From: Streptomyces sp. NBC_01451
GTDB lineage: Bacteria > Actinomycetota > Actinomycetes > Streptomycetales > Streptomycetaceae
Reading direction: 5' to 3'
Assembly: GCF_036227485.1 (NCBI RefSeq)
Contig: NZ_CP109479.1
Span: forward strand, 10,044,001-10,108,000
Length of the DNA: 64,000 bases
Shown: piece by piece, positions 38,974-47,328 of the stretch
How positions within the stretch are numbered: the first letter of the stretch is position 1
Layout: the number at the start of each line of letters is the position of its first letter
Notes under the pieces: generated by a model
Databases searched by the model: none
The model's input: the letters and a program-made list of their open reading frames with translations, nothing else
Told to the model about the DNA's origin: nothing
Program-made: the position numbers and the translations under genes

Positions 38974-40728
38974 ATGGACATCAACCGCAGAACAGTTATC
39001 CGGAGCGCCACGGGCGTCGCGGCCCTGGCGGCGTTCGGAGTCGCCGAGGGCGCGTCGGGCTCGGCCTTCGCCAGTACCTCGTCGTCGAGTAGCTCGTCCA
39101 GCACGTCCTCGGCGTACTCGCTGGAGTTCGATTCCGCCGCCTGGTCGTACGACTCGACCAATGACGTGTACTACCAGACAGGGAAGATGTACGTGGCGAA
39201 CCCGGCTGCGACTGACTACGAAAACCTGTCGATCTACGTGCCGGGCGCCTATCTGACGGCCACCGCGAACAGCGACGGGACCACCTACACCGCGACGGTC
39301 AACCGGAAGGGCACCGTCGGCGCGTACTCGGGACGCACGGCGCCGATCGTGATCCCGGTCAACACCCCCGGCTACGCCGCGCAGAAACCAGCTACGTCGT
39401 ACAACTACAGCAGCGTGTCGAAATACCTCAAGGCCGGCCTCATCTACGTGTGGCCGGGCCTGCGCGGCAAAGACAGCTCGACCAGCACCCGCTCCGACGC
39501 CGCCCCCTGGGGCGTGACCGACCTCAAGGCCGCTGTCCGGTTCCTCCGGTACAACCGGAGCGTCCTGCCCGGCAGCACGGACGACATCGTCCTGTTCGGC
39601 ATGAGCGGCGGCGGTGCCCAGGACACCGTGGCCGGCACGTCCGGTGACAGCCCCCTTTACTACCCATACCTGCGCACGATCGGCGCGGCAATGGAGGACG
39701 CCAAGGGCCGGTCCCTCAGCGACGCGGTCGCCGGCGTCATGGCCTGGTGCCCGATCACCAACCTGCACGAGGCCAACCTCTCCTACGAGTGGAACATGGG
39801 CCAGTTCGCCTCGACCGGCACCCGCGCGTCCGGGACCTGGACCAGCGCCTACTCGACGGACCTGGCGAAAGCCTGGCCCAAGTACCTCAACCGCCTGGGT
39901 CTGCGCGACGAGCACGGCAGGCGCTTGAAGCTGGCCGAGTCCAGCAGCGGCGTCTACCTGGCCGGCAGCTACTACGACCACCTGATCGGGGTGATCACCA
40001 CCTCGCTCAACAACTTCCTGGCCGACACCACCTTCCCGTACACCGTCACGACGATGGGCGGCCCGCCCGGATCGGGCTCGACAGGGTCCTCGACCACCTA
40101 CGAGACGGTCGCCGACTACATCGCCTACCTCAACACCGACAGTGCCTGGGTCACTTACGACTCCACGACCAACACCGCTACGGTGTCCGGCCTCGAAGGC
40201 TTCGTCAACAGCCAGAAGACTGGGAACAAGCCGGTCGGCGCGTTCGACGGGTACTCGCGCGGGCAGGGCGAGAACACCGTCTTCGCGATGGGGCTCAACG
40301 CTCCGTCGCACTTCGCACCGCTGACGCGTGACGTCGTCAAGGCGAACGAGGCGACGTACGCCACGTACTCCGACTGGAACTCGGCCTACGGCGCCTCGGC
40401 CTATGACAGCGACTTCGCTCAGAAGGACAGCGTCGGCAAGGACATGGCCTGGCGGGGCGACGCCTACAACCCGCTGTACTTCCTCTCACCCGCCTTCGCC
40501 GGCTACCGACGGTCGCAGGTGGCGCGGCATTGGCGTATCCGCACCGGCATCATGCAGGGTGACACGGCCAGCACCACCGAGATCAACGTCGCGCTGGCTC
40601 TGCGGAACTACGGCGTCCGCGACGTCGACTTCGCCACCGTGTGGGGCCAAGGGCACACAGAGGCAGAGCGCACCGGTGACTCGACGACGAACTTCATCAA
40701 CTGGGTGGAGTCCGTCGTCAAGAAGTGA
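38974..40728 (+). CDS. Tat-exported tannase-like alpha/beta hydrolase
   Basis: A 584-residue secreted hydrolase. The N-terminus MDINRRTVIRSATGV is a twin-arginine signal, followed by a hydrophobic stretch and an AFA cleavage-like site, then a Ser-only linker at about residues 36-47. The mature part has FGMSGGGAQ with the nucleophile Ser (SGGG elbow), a catalytic Asp probably in GVRDVDF and His in WGQGHTEAE at the end. It resembles the bacterial tannase/feruloyl-esterase-like (subtype B) group that cleaves galloyl esters. Strong GAGGAGG site. Monocistronic, ending at a hairpin. The ester substrate is inferred from family only. Confidence 0.82.
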   Translation: MDINRRTVIRSATGVAALAAFGVAEGASGSAFASTSSSSSSSSTSSAYSLEFDSAAWSYDSTNDVYYQTGKMYVANPAATDYENLSIYVPGAYLTATANSDGTTYTATVNRKGTVGAYSGRTAPIVIPVNTPGYAAQKPATSYNYSSVSKYLKAGLIYVWPGLRGKDSSTSTRSDAAPWGVTDLKAAVRFLRYNRSVLPGSTDDIVLFGMSGGGAQDTVAGTSGDSPLYYPYLRTIGAAMEDAKGRSLSDAVAGVMAWCPITNLHEANLSYEWNMGQFASTGTRASGTWTSAYSTDLAKAWPKYLNRLGLRDEHGRRLKLAESSSGVYLAGSYYDHLIGVITTSLNNFLADTTFPYTVTTMGGPPGSGSTGSSTTYETVADYIAYLNTDSAWVTYDSTTNTATVSGLEGFVNSQKTGNKPVGAFDGYSRGQGENTVFAMGLNAPSHFAPLTRDVVKANEATYATYSDWNSAYGASAYDSDFAQKDSVGKDMAWRGDAYNPLYFLSPAFAGYRRSQVARHWRIRTGIMQGDTASTTEINVALALRNYGVRDVDFATVWGQGHTEAERTGDSTTNFINWVESVVKK

Positions 40729-40746
40729 GCGTCAGTTCGAACAGTC

Positions 40747-40779
40747 GGGTGCCTGACCACAAGCCTCGGTCAGGCACCC
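40747..40779 (+). terminator. Hairpin terminator
   Basis: Perfect 12-bp stem, GGGTGCCTGACC and GGTCAGGCACCC, with a 9-base loop, 18 bases after the hydrolase stop. Confidence 0.75.
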
Positions 40780-40889
40780 GGCACCGAACCGGAGGAACTC
40801 CCGGCAGCACAAGCTCTTGTACTGCCAGACTGAGTCTGTCAAACGAGCGGCTCTGGCCCGTAGTCGGTGGTAGCGCTGGGTGTCCGTCA

Positions 40890-41020
40890 GGGCAGGAGGA
40901 TGCGATGCCGGAGAAGGTCGAATCCGGCATGTCCATGCATCTGTCTCATGGATCCTCTTGGCGCGGGTGTTGACGCCTTCGGTGCGGCCGTTGTGGCAGG
41001 GCAGGGTGAGGCCGGCCAGG
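40890..41020 (-). pseudogene. ISL3-family transposase, extreme C-terminal fragment
   Basis: Reads AGLTLPCHNGRTEGVNTRAK in one frame and HAGFDLLRHRILLP in another, the canonical ISL3 C-terminus with a frameshift between. This is a different copy from the one at 36514-37365. Sequence to 40800 may include its terminal repeat. Confidence 0.7.
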
Positions 41021-41256
41021 GCCTGCCCCCGCTGACAGACGGCCTGCCCGACTTCTTCGTCTTCGTGGAGGACGACACCGACAACGCGGCCGGTCTTAAC
41101 GCCGACGAGGTGGCCAGGCGGATCCCGCGGAAATTCGGCCTCGACCCGCGCCGCGACGTCCGGGTGCTGGCCCTCATGCACCGCTGCTCCACCGGCCGCC
41201 CTACCGCTCTCGCCGCCTTCCGCCTCCTGACCGAGGGTTCACGCGGCCAGATCTGA
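41015..41256 (+). pseudogene. RecD-like helicase fragment
   Basis: About 75 residues resembling the SF1B helicase RecD2: LPDFFVFVEDDTDNAAGLNA followed by VARRIPRKFGLDPRRDVRVL and ALMHR. In intact enzymes this leads into motif V/VI; here it is cut off on both sides, by the ISL3 tail and by the TOTE-like chimera. Confidence 0.55.
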
Positions 41257-41263
41257 GTGCGCC

Positions 41264-42885
41264 TCAGCGGGCGGTCAGGCCGGCGTTGGTGAGGCGTCGC
41301 ATCAGCGAGGACTTGGCGCGGTGCTGTTCGCGCAGGTCGTGGCGGCGCCGGGCGAACTCCTCGGGGGTGCCCGCCCGTTTGTGGACCTCGCGGAGGTCTT
41401 TCAGGAGGGTGACGGCGGTGTCGTAGGGGCCGGGCTGCTTTTGCCCGATCAGGTGGGCGACCAGGACTCCGGTGGGGTGGGCGGTCATCGCTTCGACGGC
41501 CTGTGCCTGTACGGCGGTGAGTTCGCCGGTGAACCGGGCACCGATCGGGGCCCGGTCGGGGAAGGTGCCGGTGACTTTCAAGGTGCCGTCGGCGGCGGTG
41601 ATCAGGCTGGCGGCTTCGTCGCGCAGCCCTCGGGGCGGGGCGATCCACTTCGGGTCGGTGGCGTCGAAGCAGCAGACCAGGCGTGGGGTGTTGAAGGTGG
41701 AGAACCGCTGGTTCTGGCGTCGGTAGAACTCGGGGTTGTGGAAAGACGCGGCGTGCTTGAGCGCCGCGATCAGTTGCGGCGGCAGTCCGGTGGTGGAGAT
41801 GCGGAGCCTCGCTCCTGCCTTGGCCCTGACCGTCTTGGGGGCCTTGCCCAGCGCGCTGCGGCGCGGCCGGGCCGGCAGCACCGGCGTGGTCGGACTGAGG
41901 CCGGCCTGTAGCGGGCCCAACGCTTCCACCAACTCCTGTACCTGCCCAGGCGTGAGGCGTTCGGTGCGCGACAGGTAGGCGAACTGGTCCTCGTACGATG
42001 TCCAGGTGGCAGGGTCGCAGAAGAGTGTGGTGCTCGCGGTGCGGGAGACCCCGTGCAGCGGCAGCGCGATCAGATTCCCGAACCGGGCCCCGCCCTTGGA
42101 GCTTGTGGGAAGGAAGTCCTGTGCGGGGAAGAGCCGGTCGTAACTGGCCAGGGACATCCCGTCGCGGGCGTCGATCGCGCGCCGCAGCAAGGCCATGCCC
42201 AGTGCGCGGGCCAGGCCGGCCGGTACCGGCGAGGTGAAGAAGGTCCACACGTGTGCGCCAGTCCCGGAGCGGGAGACCTTCGCCAAGGCGGGGACTCCGG
42301 CTTCTGTGCGGCCGCCACGTAGGCGGCGGCGTCGCTTTGCCAGTCCTTGTCGTCGAAGCCGCAGGCCAGCAACTGGGTCGTGTCGTCGGGGAACATCGGG
42401 TACAGGCCCACATGCAGCTCGCGTCGTCCCGGCTCGGGCGGACTCAGGTGCCGGAAGATCACCTGGTCGGTGAGCGGGAAGAACACCCGCTCAGCTTCCG
42501 ACTTGGCCTTGCCCCAGGGGTTCTCTTCGGCCGGGCTCCATCCGGTCCGGCCGTTCTTCGCGCTCACCCACCGGTTCGCGTAAACATCCACGCGGCCGAC
42601 GAACAGTGCTCGGAACAGGGCGACCTTGGCCTGCGGGTCGGAGGCCGCGTCCGCGTAGGGCAGGCCACTGCCGGACGGCATCTTGGGCAACGTGGGCGGT
42701 GCTTGCCTTTCCACCGCCTCGGGCCGCTCGGGCACGGTGTCGGGTGCTGGCATTCCGAGGCGTTCCCGGAGCCGCCGGTTCTCCTCCGTGAGCTCGGCGA
42801 TCTGCTCGAGTGCGACGTCGAGCCGGATCCGTAACTCGGCGGGGTCGTCCCACCCGGACCAGTCATCCACGGGGCACTGATCCAA
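41264..42885 (-). pseudogene. TOTE-type primase/helicase, frameshifted and fused to a foreign tail
   Basis: The minus strand reads a TOTE conflict-system primase: coiled coil LEQIAELTEENRRLRERLG, KVALFRALFVGRVDVYANRW, DDTTQLLACGFDDKDWQSD (catalytic acidic residues), then after a one-base loss near 42300 the next frame gives KVSRSGTGAHVWTFF and NLIALPLHGVSRTAS. The helicase entry follows (SFHNPEFYRRQNQRFSTF, FTGELTAVQAQAVEAM, AHPTGVLVA). Exactly where the Walker A motif should come, the sequence changes to HLIGQKQPGPYDTAVTLLKD and a SWIM-associated-type C-terminus ending MRRLTNAGLTAR. The helicase core is gone. Known TOTE systems pair these enzymes with nucleases; none remains here. Confidence 0.75.
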
Positions 42886-43029
42886 AAATCCTGACCGGAC
42901 CGCAGCCGATCACAACATTTCCGTTCTCGTGTCCTTCGGTCTTCTGGTCCACGTGGGCGCCGGAGGCATCGACCGATGACGGCTCTACGAGGAAAGTTGT
43001 CGGGCATGCAGGACCAGCGACGAGTGAGA

Positions 43030-43213
43030 CGCGCCGATCCGCAGGGCCATCCACTTCCAGCACGTGCTGACCGCGATCGCTGTCAACATCGAGCGTCTCA
43101 GCACCCAGGAACCAGACGACTCCGCTTACCGGCCTCGACCGCCGACGGCGTTCCAGCAGTACCTCGACGCCCACGAGCTGCCCAGCCCCCGCTGGTGGCG
43201 CCAAGGGCAGTGA
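43030..43213 (+). pseudogene. IS1182-family transposase, C-terminal fragment
   Basis: One frame reads HLQHVLTAIAVNIERLSTQE-type sequence (HVLTAIAVNIERLSTQ is clear), then RPPTAFQQYLDAHELPSPRW and a stop at about 43213. This is the conserved C-terminus of IS1182 transposases in Streptomyces. The other 450 or so residues are missing. The bases between 42886 and 43030 hold nothing recognisable. Confidence 0.6.
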
Positions 43214-43468
43214 TCAAGGCAAACCAAGATCCCCGACAGAATCGCTCACTGAACTACGGAATCAGGATTGGCGGAGTCTCATTGACGAATGCGAGCCCAC
43301 CAGCAGGGCGGTGGGGCAACCCAAGTCCCACACGCGACGCCGTGTACCCGCGGGGATTCGCTGACCCTGTCTCTGTGGTCGCCGGGGCAGAACGCCCCGC
43401 CAGCCGGTCGTTCCTACCGGCTGACGAGCACGGCCTGTGCCTCGTGAGGATCCGCCGGGGCTCAGCCG

Positions 43469-43485
43469 CTCTACTGGCGGTAGAG
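43469..43485 (+). promoter_or_regulatory. Palindromic operator candidate before toxin-antitoxin pair
   Basis: CTCTAC-TGGCG-GTAGAG, a perfect 6+5+6 palindrome 8 bases upstream of the antitoxin ATG. It overlaps a TAGAGT box that could be a -10 element of a leaderless or short-leader transcript. RHH antitoxins usually repress their own promoters through such sites. Confidence 0.5.
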
Positions 43486-43493
43486 TAGGTTCT

Positions 43494-43757
43494 ATGGGAG
43501 ACCAGGACACCAGCATCAAGACCACCAAGGACGTGCGCGACCGTCTGAAGACCCTGGCTAGCGAACGCGGCACCACCATGAACGAGCTCCTGGCGGAGCT
43601 GGTCACGCGTGAGCTGACCGAGGAAGAGAAGGAACACCGCGCACAGCAGGCACTGGAAGAGGTCCGGCAGGCCACCGGTGTGACTGTCTCCGAAGACGCC
43701 CGGGCTCGGGCTCGCACCTTCCTGCAGAACCTCGGACAGGAGCACCACGCCGCGTGA
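43494..43757 (+). CDS. Ribbon-helix-helix antitoxin
   Basis: An 87-residue protein with an N-terminal RHH motif: TSIKTTKDVRDRLKTLASE forms the DNA-binding strand and first helix, and GTTMNELLAELVTREL the second. The C-terminal 40 charged residues would wrap the toxin. Its stop overlaps the toxin GTG start (GTGA). The ATG at 43494 is chosen because it begins the RHH strand and lies just after the palindrome. Confidence 0.85.
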   Translation: MGDQDTSIKTTKDVRDRLKTLASERGTTMNELLAELVTRELTEEEKEHRAQQALEEVRQATGVTVSEDARARARTFLQNLGQEHHAA

Positions 43758-44131
43758 TCCGCGTTCTGCTCGACCACACCTGCATCCAGGCGCTCGCCGA
43801 AGGCGACGAGTTCCTCAACGGCTTGTACGTCGAAGCCAGTTACGGCTATGCCGAGATAGTGATTCCCGCCCTGTCCGCCGTGGTCGCCGAGCGCGCCAGG
43901 CCCGGATCCGGCCGGGATATCCTCAACCGTCGCTTCACCACGGTTGCCGACTTCACACACGCCCATGCCCTGACAGCGGTCGCCTGGCGGCAGGCGGACT
44001 GGCGGATCCTCCATTCGGCTTCCTCGGTTGTCGTGGCTGAGCAGACCGGAGTCGACGCAACGCTGCTGTCCCTGGACCCCGAGCTGTACGCCGGGACCGG
44101 AGTCAGCCCGCTGAACCCCATGAATCCCTGA
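43754..44131 (+). CDS. PIN-domain toxin (VapC-like)
   Basis: A 125-residue PIN-fold RNase. The first acidic residue is Asp7 in VLLDHTCIQAL; further acids are likely at Glu18-Asp19 and in SLDPELYAG. VVAEQTGVDATLLSLDPELY is the C-terminal PIN signature, in a somewhat divergent form. PIN toxins cleave tRNA or rRNA and are neutralised by the RHH partner encoded upstream. The GTG start gives a four-base overlap. The pair appears complete. Confidence 0.8.
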   Translation: MIRVLLDHTCIQALAEGDEFLNGLYVEASYGYAEIVIPALSAVVAERARPGSGRDILNRRFTTVADFTHAHALTAVAWRQADWRILHSASSVVVAEQTGVDATLLSLDPELYAGTGVSPLNPMNP

Positions 44132-44289
44132 CAGGCGTTGCTGAAGCGTTGAACACGGTGACGCGCTCGAAGTGGTGGACTGTGCGTTCCCTGCCCCTGG
44201 CGCAGGTGCATGGTGTCTGGGCGGGAGCAGAGCAGCGCGGGAAGGGAAACGGTACGGACCTCTGTTCGCGGGGCGGCTGCAGTCGTCTC

Positions 44290-44450
44290 CGCCCGCCGAT
44301 CCTCGGGCCGGGCGTGCTGCGGTAGCGGTGGGTGTGAAAGGCGGCGACGGGCTCTCGGTGATTGACCTACCGCGAGGCGCCGGCGGGATCGCGACAAGGC
44401 CTACCGGCTACGGCGCCGCACCGGGGGCAGGCGACGTTGCGCACCTCCAT
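44290..44450 (-). pseudogene. Small zinc-ribbon protein with in-frame stop
   Basis: From ATG at 44450 the minus strand reads a 27-residue peptide with CPRCGAVAGRPCRDPAG, then TAG at 44367-44369. The same frame continues as VNHREPVAAFHTHRYRS, which supplies the His pair expected to complete a zinc site. Small CPRCGA...CxxP...H proteins are common in actinomycete integrative elements. Either the stop is a mutation or the short peptide is an accident. Confidence 0.4.
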
Positions 44451-44854
44451 CCTGCTGGGGCTGCTGCGCAGATGAGAGGCGTCTGGCTGCAGGGCCTACA
44501 GTTCGGCCTGGGCGGCCGCAAGGCCAGCAGTGGTACGCCAGTGAGCCAGGAGCCTGGATACGTCGTGACGGGGACGGGCTGCACAGACGTCGCGGTGCGC
44601 GACACGCACGGTATCGGTCGGATCAGCTCGGCCGAGGTTGATGGGGATACCGTTGCCGGTCACGCGCCAGCGAAGACCTACGGGTACCAGGTGAGTAGGG
44701 GCTTCACGGATTTCGAGATCGAGCAGGGCGCCGTTCCCCTTCGAGCCCGTGATGAGTGATGGCCTGCGCCTCTTCCCTCAGGCAAGCACCGGCCAGGTGG
44801 CGAGCGGGTCTCTCGAGGACGGAGGGAAGTTGGACCACAAAGGGTCGGCCGCAT
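44451..44854. other. No recognised gene; possible integrative-element debris
   Basis: 404 bases. Open frames exist on both strands (for example plus-strand 44172-44759) without family resemblance. The flanking zinc-ribbon relic and structured RNA suggest remains of an actinomycete integrative element; this is a guess. Confidence 0.3.
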
Positions 44855-45011
44855 GCGCTAGACTTGATCTTGAGCTGGTCGCCGTAACTCGGGGTGGCTG
44901 GTTGTGCGTTGGTGGTCCAAGGAAAGACGTCCCGCTTCCTGCGGGGAAATGCAGGTGCAAGGCCTGCCCGGCGCTCGATGCATGGGGCCCGTCCGTACGC
45001 CGGACGGGCCC
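44855..45011 (+). ncRNA. Candidate structured small RNA with tRNA-like 3' arm
   Basis: A compact non-coding unit. A TAGACT box (44859-44864) could be a -10 element. Downstream are GGTCCAAGGAAAGAC, a 5-bp hairpin CCCGC-TTCCT-GCGGG, and at 44951-44967 GCAGG-TGCAAGG-CCTGC, a 5-bp stem with a 7-base loop in the form of a T-arm. CCGGCGC then follows, which could pair imperfectly with GCGCTAG at 44855. A terminator hairpin closes the unit. It is too long (about 120 bases) and lacks a clear anticodon arm for an ordinary tRNA. Confidence 0.4.
44985..45011 (+). terminator. Hairpin terminator of the small RNA unit
   Basis: Perfect 11-bp stem GGGCCCGTCCG / CGGACGGGCCC with a 5-base loop, followed by TGTTCGTTT. 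This is one of the few T-containing terminators in the window and no protein-coding gene ends here. Confidence 0.7.
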
Positions 45012-45203
45012 TGTTCGTTTCCCGGCGTCAGTATTTTGGGCGGTTTCGCTTTCACCGTTCCGGCGTGCGCTGCGCCAACGGGTGTGGCAGTCTGACGGTC
45101 AGTGCGGCCCGCCGTTTTCCCCCGAGACGGCGGGCCGTTCGCCTTCTCCGGTACGGGTTCTGCGGGCACGGAACTCTTGGCCTCGACACCGGGGCGTGCC
45201 GCG

Positions 45204-45580
45204 TCAGCGAGCGCGGGTGACCGCAACGGGCGTGTTCGGGCATCCGTTGAGGATGTCGGTGAGCGCGGTCTGCTCGGCGGGGTCGACGGTAAGGCGCCAG
45301 CGCGTTTGGATGGCGATCCAGCCGGTGGCGTAGGTGCAGCGGTAGCCAGCTGCCGGGGGCTGCCAGATGGCGGGGTCCTGGTCGGACTTGGACCGGCTGG
45401 TGGCGGAGACCGCGATCAGGGCGCGGGTATCTCCGCGGTCGTTGGCGTAGGCCTGGCGCTCGGCGGTGGTCCGGGTGCAGGCTCCGGAGTCCCAGGATCC
45501 GGTCAGCGGGACCAGGTGGCCGATGTCGAGGGCGCGGGCCTGGTCGAAGTAGGTGTCGTCGTACGGGGACTGTTGCTCAC
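45204..45580 (-). pseudogene. Secreted-type HNH endonuclease, C-terminal fragment
   Basis: The minus strand reads, without a start, SPYDDTYFDQARALDIGHLV (HNH beta-beta-alpha entry with the first His), LTGSWDSGACTRTTAERQAY-like sequence, ANDRGDTRALIAVSATSRSK, SDQDPAIWQPP and a Cys-containing tail. This is the GmrSD/DUF1524-like HNH family usually exported in Streptomyces. The signal peptide and N-terminal 90 or so residues are missing; the break is near 45580, against a methyltransferase fragment. Confidence 0.7.
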
Positions 45581-45780
45581 CCGAGTGGTGGCGGCTCGTC
45601 GCGCAGGACTCCGCCCTCGCCGGCCCGACCGCCCGCCGCTTCGAGATCTACGGCGAGCACGCCGACGGCGACATGCCCTCCGCCGGGTGGCACGCGCGCG
45701 TGCTGCGCGAGAAGGGGTTCGCGGAGGCACGGCCGGGGTGGTGCTCGCCGTCGGATTCACTGCTGCGCGCGCTCACGTAG
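45570..45780 (+). pseudogene. SAM-dependent methyltransferase, C-terminal fragment
   Basis: About 65 residues: EWWRLVAQDSALAGPTARRF, then SAGWHARVLREKGFAEARPG and WCSPSDSLLRAL before the stop. This is the C-terminal end of a class I methyltransferase of a kind common in Streptomyces. The SAM-binding motifs are absent. It runs into a terminator hairpin, its own original one. Confidence 0.6.
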
Positions 45781-45800
45781 CCCACAGGGGCGGAATGTTC

Positions 45801-45829
45801 GGCGGTACGGGAAATCCGTACCGCCTTTT
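45801..45829 (+). terminator. Rho-independent terminator
   Basis: GGCGGTACGG-GAAAT-CCGTACCGCC followed by TTTT: a perfect 10-bp stem with a T-tract, 20 bases after the methyltransferase fragment. Confidence 0.8.
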
Positions 45830-45916
45830 CCGTGCGCGCCGCGTCCTGCCCGGGTTCCCACCGCACTGGTGAGGGTGAGACGGTCTTCGACCAGGGGACC
45901 GGGAGAGGGGGGAAGG

Positions 45917-46405
45917 ATGATGCGGGGCGCGGACGCGGCTCTGCACGCCTTCGTCGAGGGCAGACGCACGGCGCTGTTCCGGAGCGCCTATCTGCTCTGC
46001 GGCAACCGTGACGAGGCGGAGGATCTCGTGCAGACGACGCTCGTGAAGGTCGTCCTCGGAGGACGCAGGTACGGGCGGCTGGACAACCTCGAGGCCTATG
46101 CCCGGCAGACGCTGATCAACACCTTCATCGCGGGGCGCCGGCGCTTCTGGCGGCGCGAACACGCGTACGGCGAACTGCCGGAGACGGCCGCCGCGCCGGC
46201 GGACAACGACACGGGCCTGATGGTACGCGCGGCGCTGGCGAAGCTCGCGCCCAAGCAGCGGGCCGTGCTGGTGCTGCGCTACTGGGAGGACCTCAGCGTC
46301 AACGACACCGCGGACCTGCTCGGCATGCGGGTCAGCACGGTGAAGAGCCACACGGCCAGGGGAATCGCGGCGATGCGGGCCGCGGTGCGGGAGGAGCACG
46401 TATGA
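45917..46405 (+). CDS. SigE-family RNA polymerase sigma factor (ECF)
   Basis: A 162-residue ECF sigma factor. Region 2: LFRSAYLLCGNRDEAEDLVQ and the DNA-melting segment LEAYARQTLINTFI; region 4: LAKLAPKQRAVLVLRYWEDL and the helix-turn-helix VNDTADLLGMRVSTVKSHTA. The GAGAGGGGGGAAGG tract ends directly before two adjacent ATG codons (45917, 45920); either can be the start. The stop overlaps the next gene as ATGA, the usual arrangement of a sigma factor with its membrane partner. Confidence 0.93.
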   Translation: MMRGADAALHAFVEGRRTALFRSAYLLCGNRDEAEDLVQTTLVKVVLGGRRYGRLDNLEAYARQTLINTFIAGRRRFWRREHAYGELPETAAAPADNDTGLMVRAALAKLAPKQRAVLVLRYWEDLSVNDTADLLGMRVSTVKSHTARGIAAMRAAVREEHV

Positions 46406-47244
46406 GCACCGACATTGACGAGGCCGAGACCTGGCTGGAGGGGCGCGAGCTTCTCGGACGGGCGCTGGGCGGGGTCTCCGTGCCGACGGCGGATGGTACG
46501 GAGGCGGTGTTCGCGAGGGCGGCGCGGGTGCGGCGGCGACGGTGGGGCGCGGCGACGGCGGTCGCGGCGGCCGGGGTCACGGTGGGGGTGGCGGCCGGGC
46601 CCGGGTGGCTGACGTACGACGAGGCTGGGCCGAACGTGGGGACGGCCCAGCCCGTTGGCCAGGCCACGCGGGACGCGGCGCGCTTCGCGGAGCTGCTGCC
46701 GGACGGCGTGGGCGAGATCCGTGAAGTGGAGCTGCGTCCCGGCGACCTGTTCTGGACGCCGCAGTATGTGCAGGCCGGCGCGAGCGGGCCGTACGCGGGC
46801 GACTACGCGGTCAACAAGGAGGGGGGCGTCGGATATCTGAGGGTCGAGGGCGCGTTCAGCAAGACTCGGTCCACGGGCTGGAAGAAACCCTGCACCTGGC
46901 GGCCCGACGCCGCGAAGAACTGGAGCACAGCGGAACGCGTCGTGCTGTACGGCGCCGAGAGGAACTGCAGCTTCGAACGGCTGCCGAACGGGAACGTCCT
47001 GGAGTTCCGGGAGAGCTGGGACCAGGTCAACGTCCTCGTCGACACGAACAAGATCCAACGGTGGGGCAAGTACCTCAGCGCCACGCTCTACCTGAAGAGC
47101 GGCGGCTACCTTCAGGTCGACAGTGCGCTCGGTTTCACGGGCGGTGAGTCATTGGGCAAACCCCTCGACTCCCCGCCACTGGACAAGGAACAGCTGCGCG
47201 AACTGGCCCTCGACCCGAAGCTGCTGCCGAAGGACAAGCGGTAG
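46402..47244 (+). CDS. Membrane-anchored partner of the sigma factor (putative anti-sigma protein)
   Basis: A 280-residue protein with a 45-residue cytoplasmic head, an Arg-rich VRRRRWG anchor, one membrane segment at about 49-68, and an outer domain of about 210 residues with two Cys (KPCTWRP and ERNCSFERL) that could form a disulfide. There is no zinc-binding HxxxCxxC motif, so it is not a ZAS anti-sigma factor. The four-base overlap with the sigma gene and the topology suggest it holds or senses for the sigma factor. The outer domain is unknown to me. Confidence 0.78.
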   Translation: MSTDIDEAETWLEGRELLGRALGGVSVPTADGTEAVFARAARVRRRRWGAATAVAAAGVTVGVAAGPGWLTYDEAGPNVGTAQPVGQATRDAARFAELLPDGVGEIREVELRPGDLFWTPQYVQAGASGPYAGDYAVNKEGGVGYLRVEGAFSKTRSTGWKKPCTWRPDAAKNWSTAERVVLYGAERNCSFERLPNGNVLEFRESWDQVNVLVDTNKIQRWGKYLSATLYLKSGGYLQVDSALGFTGGESLGKPLDSPPLDKEQLRELALDPKLLPKDKR

Positions 47245-47264
47245 CGCAGGCGTAGGAACAGCAC

Positions 47265-47301
47265 GCAGGGGGCGGTACGAAGATCTCGTACCGCCCCCTG
47301 C
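47265..47301. terminator. Strong bidirectional hairpin
   Basis: Perfect 16-bp stem, GCAGGGGGCGGTACGA and TCGTACCGCCCCCTGC, with a 5-base loop, between the sigma operon and the convergent ABC ATPase fragment. Confidence 0.8.
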
Positions 47302-47328
47302 GCGTGTCCGCTGCCGTCTCTGCCGGTG

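Noticed and set aside
44172..44759. 195-codon plus-strand frame
   Set aside because: No family resemblance, Gly/Ala/Arg-rich, no ribosome site, and it overlaps the more convincing zinc-ribbon relic on the other strand.
44855..44975. Annotation as an ordinary tRNA
   Set aside because: The T-arm-like hairpin is good, but the span is too long, the acceptor pairing is imperfect and I cannot find an anticodon arm with a proper seven-base loop.
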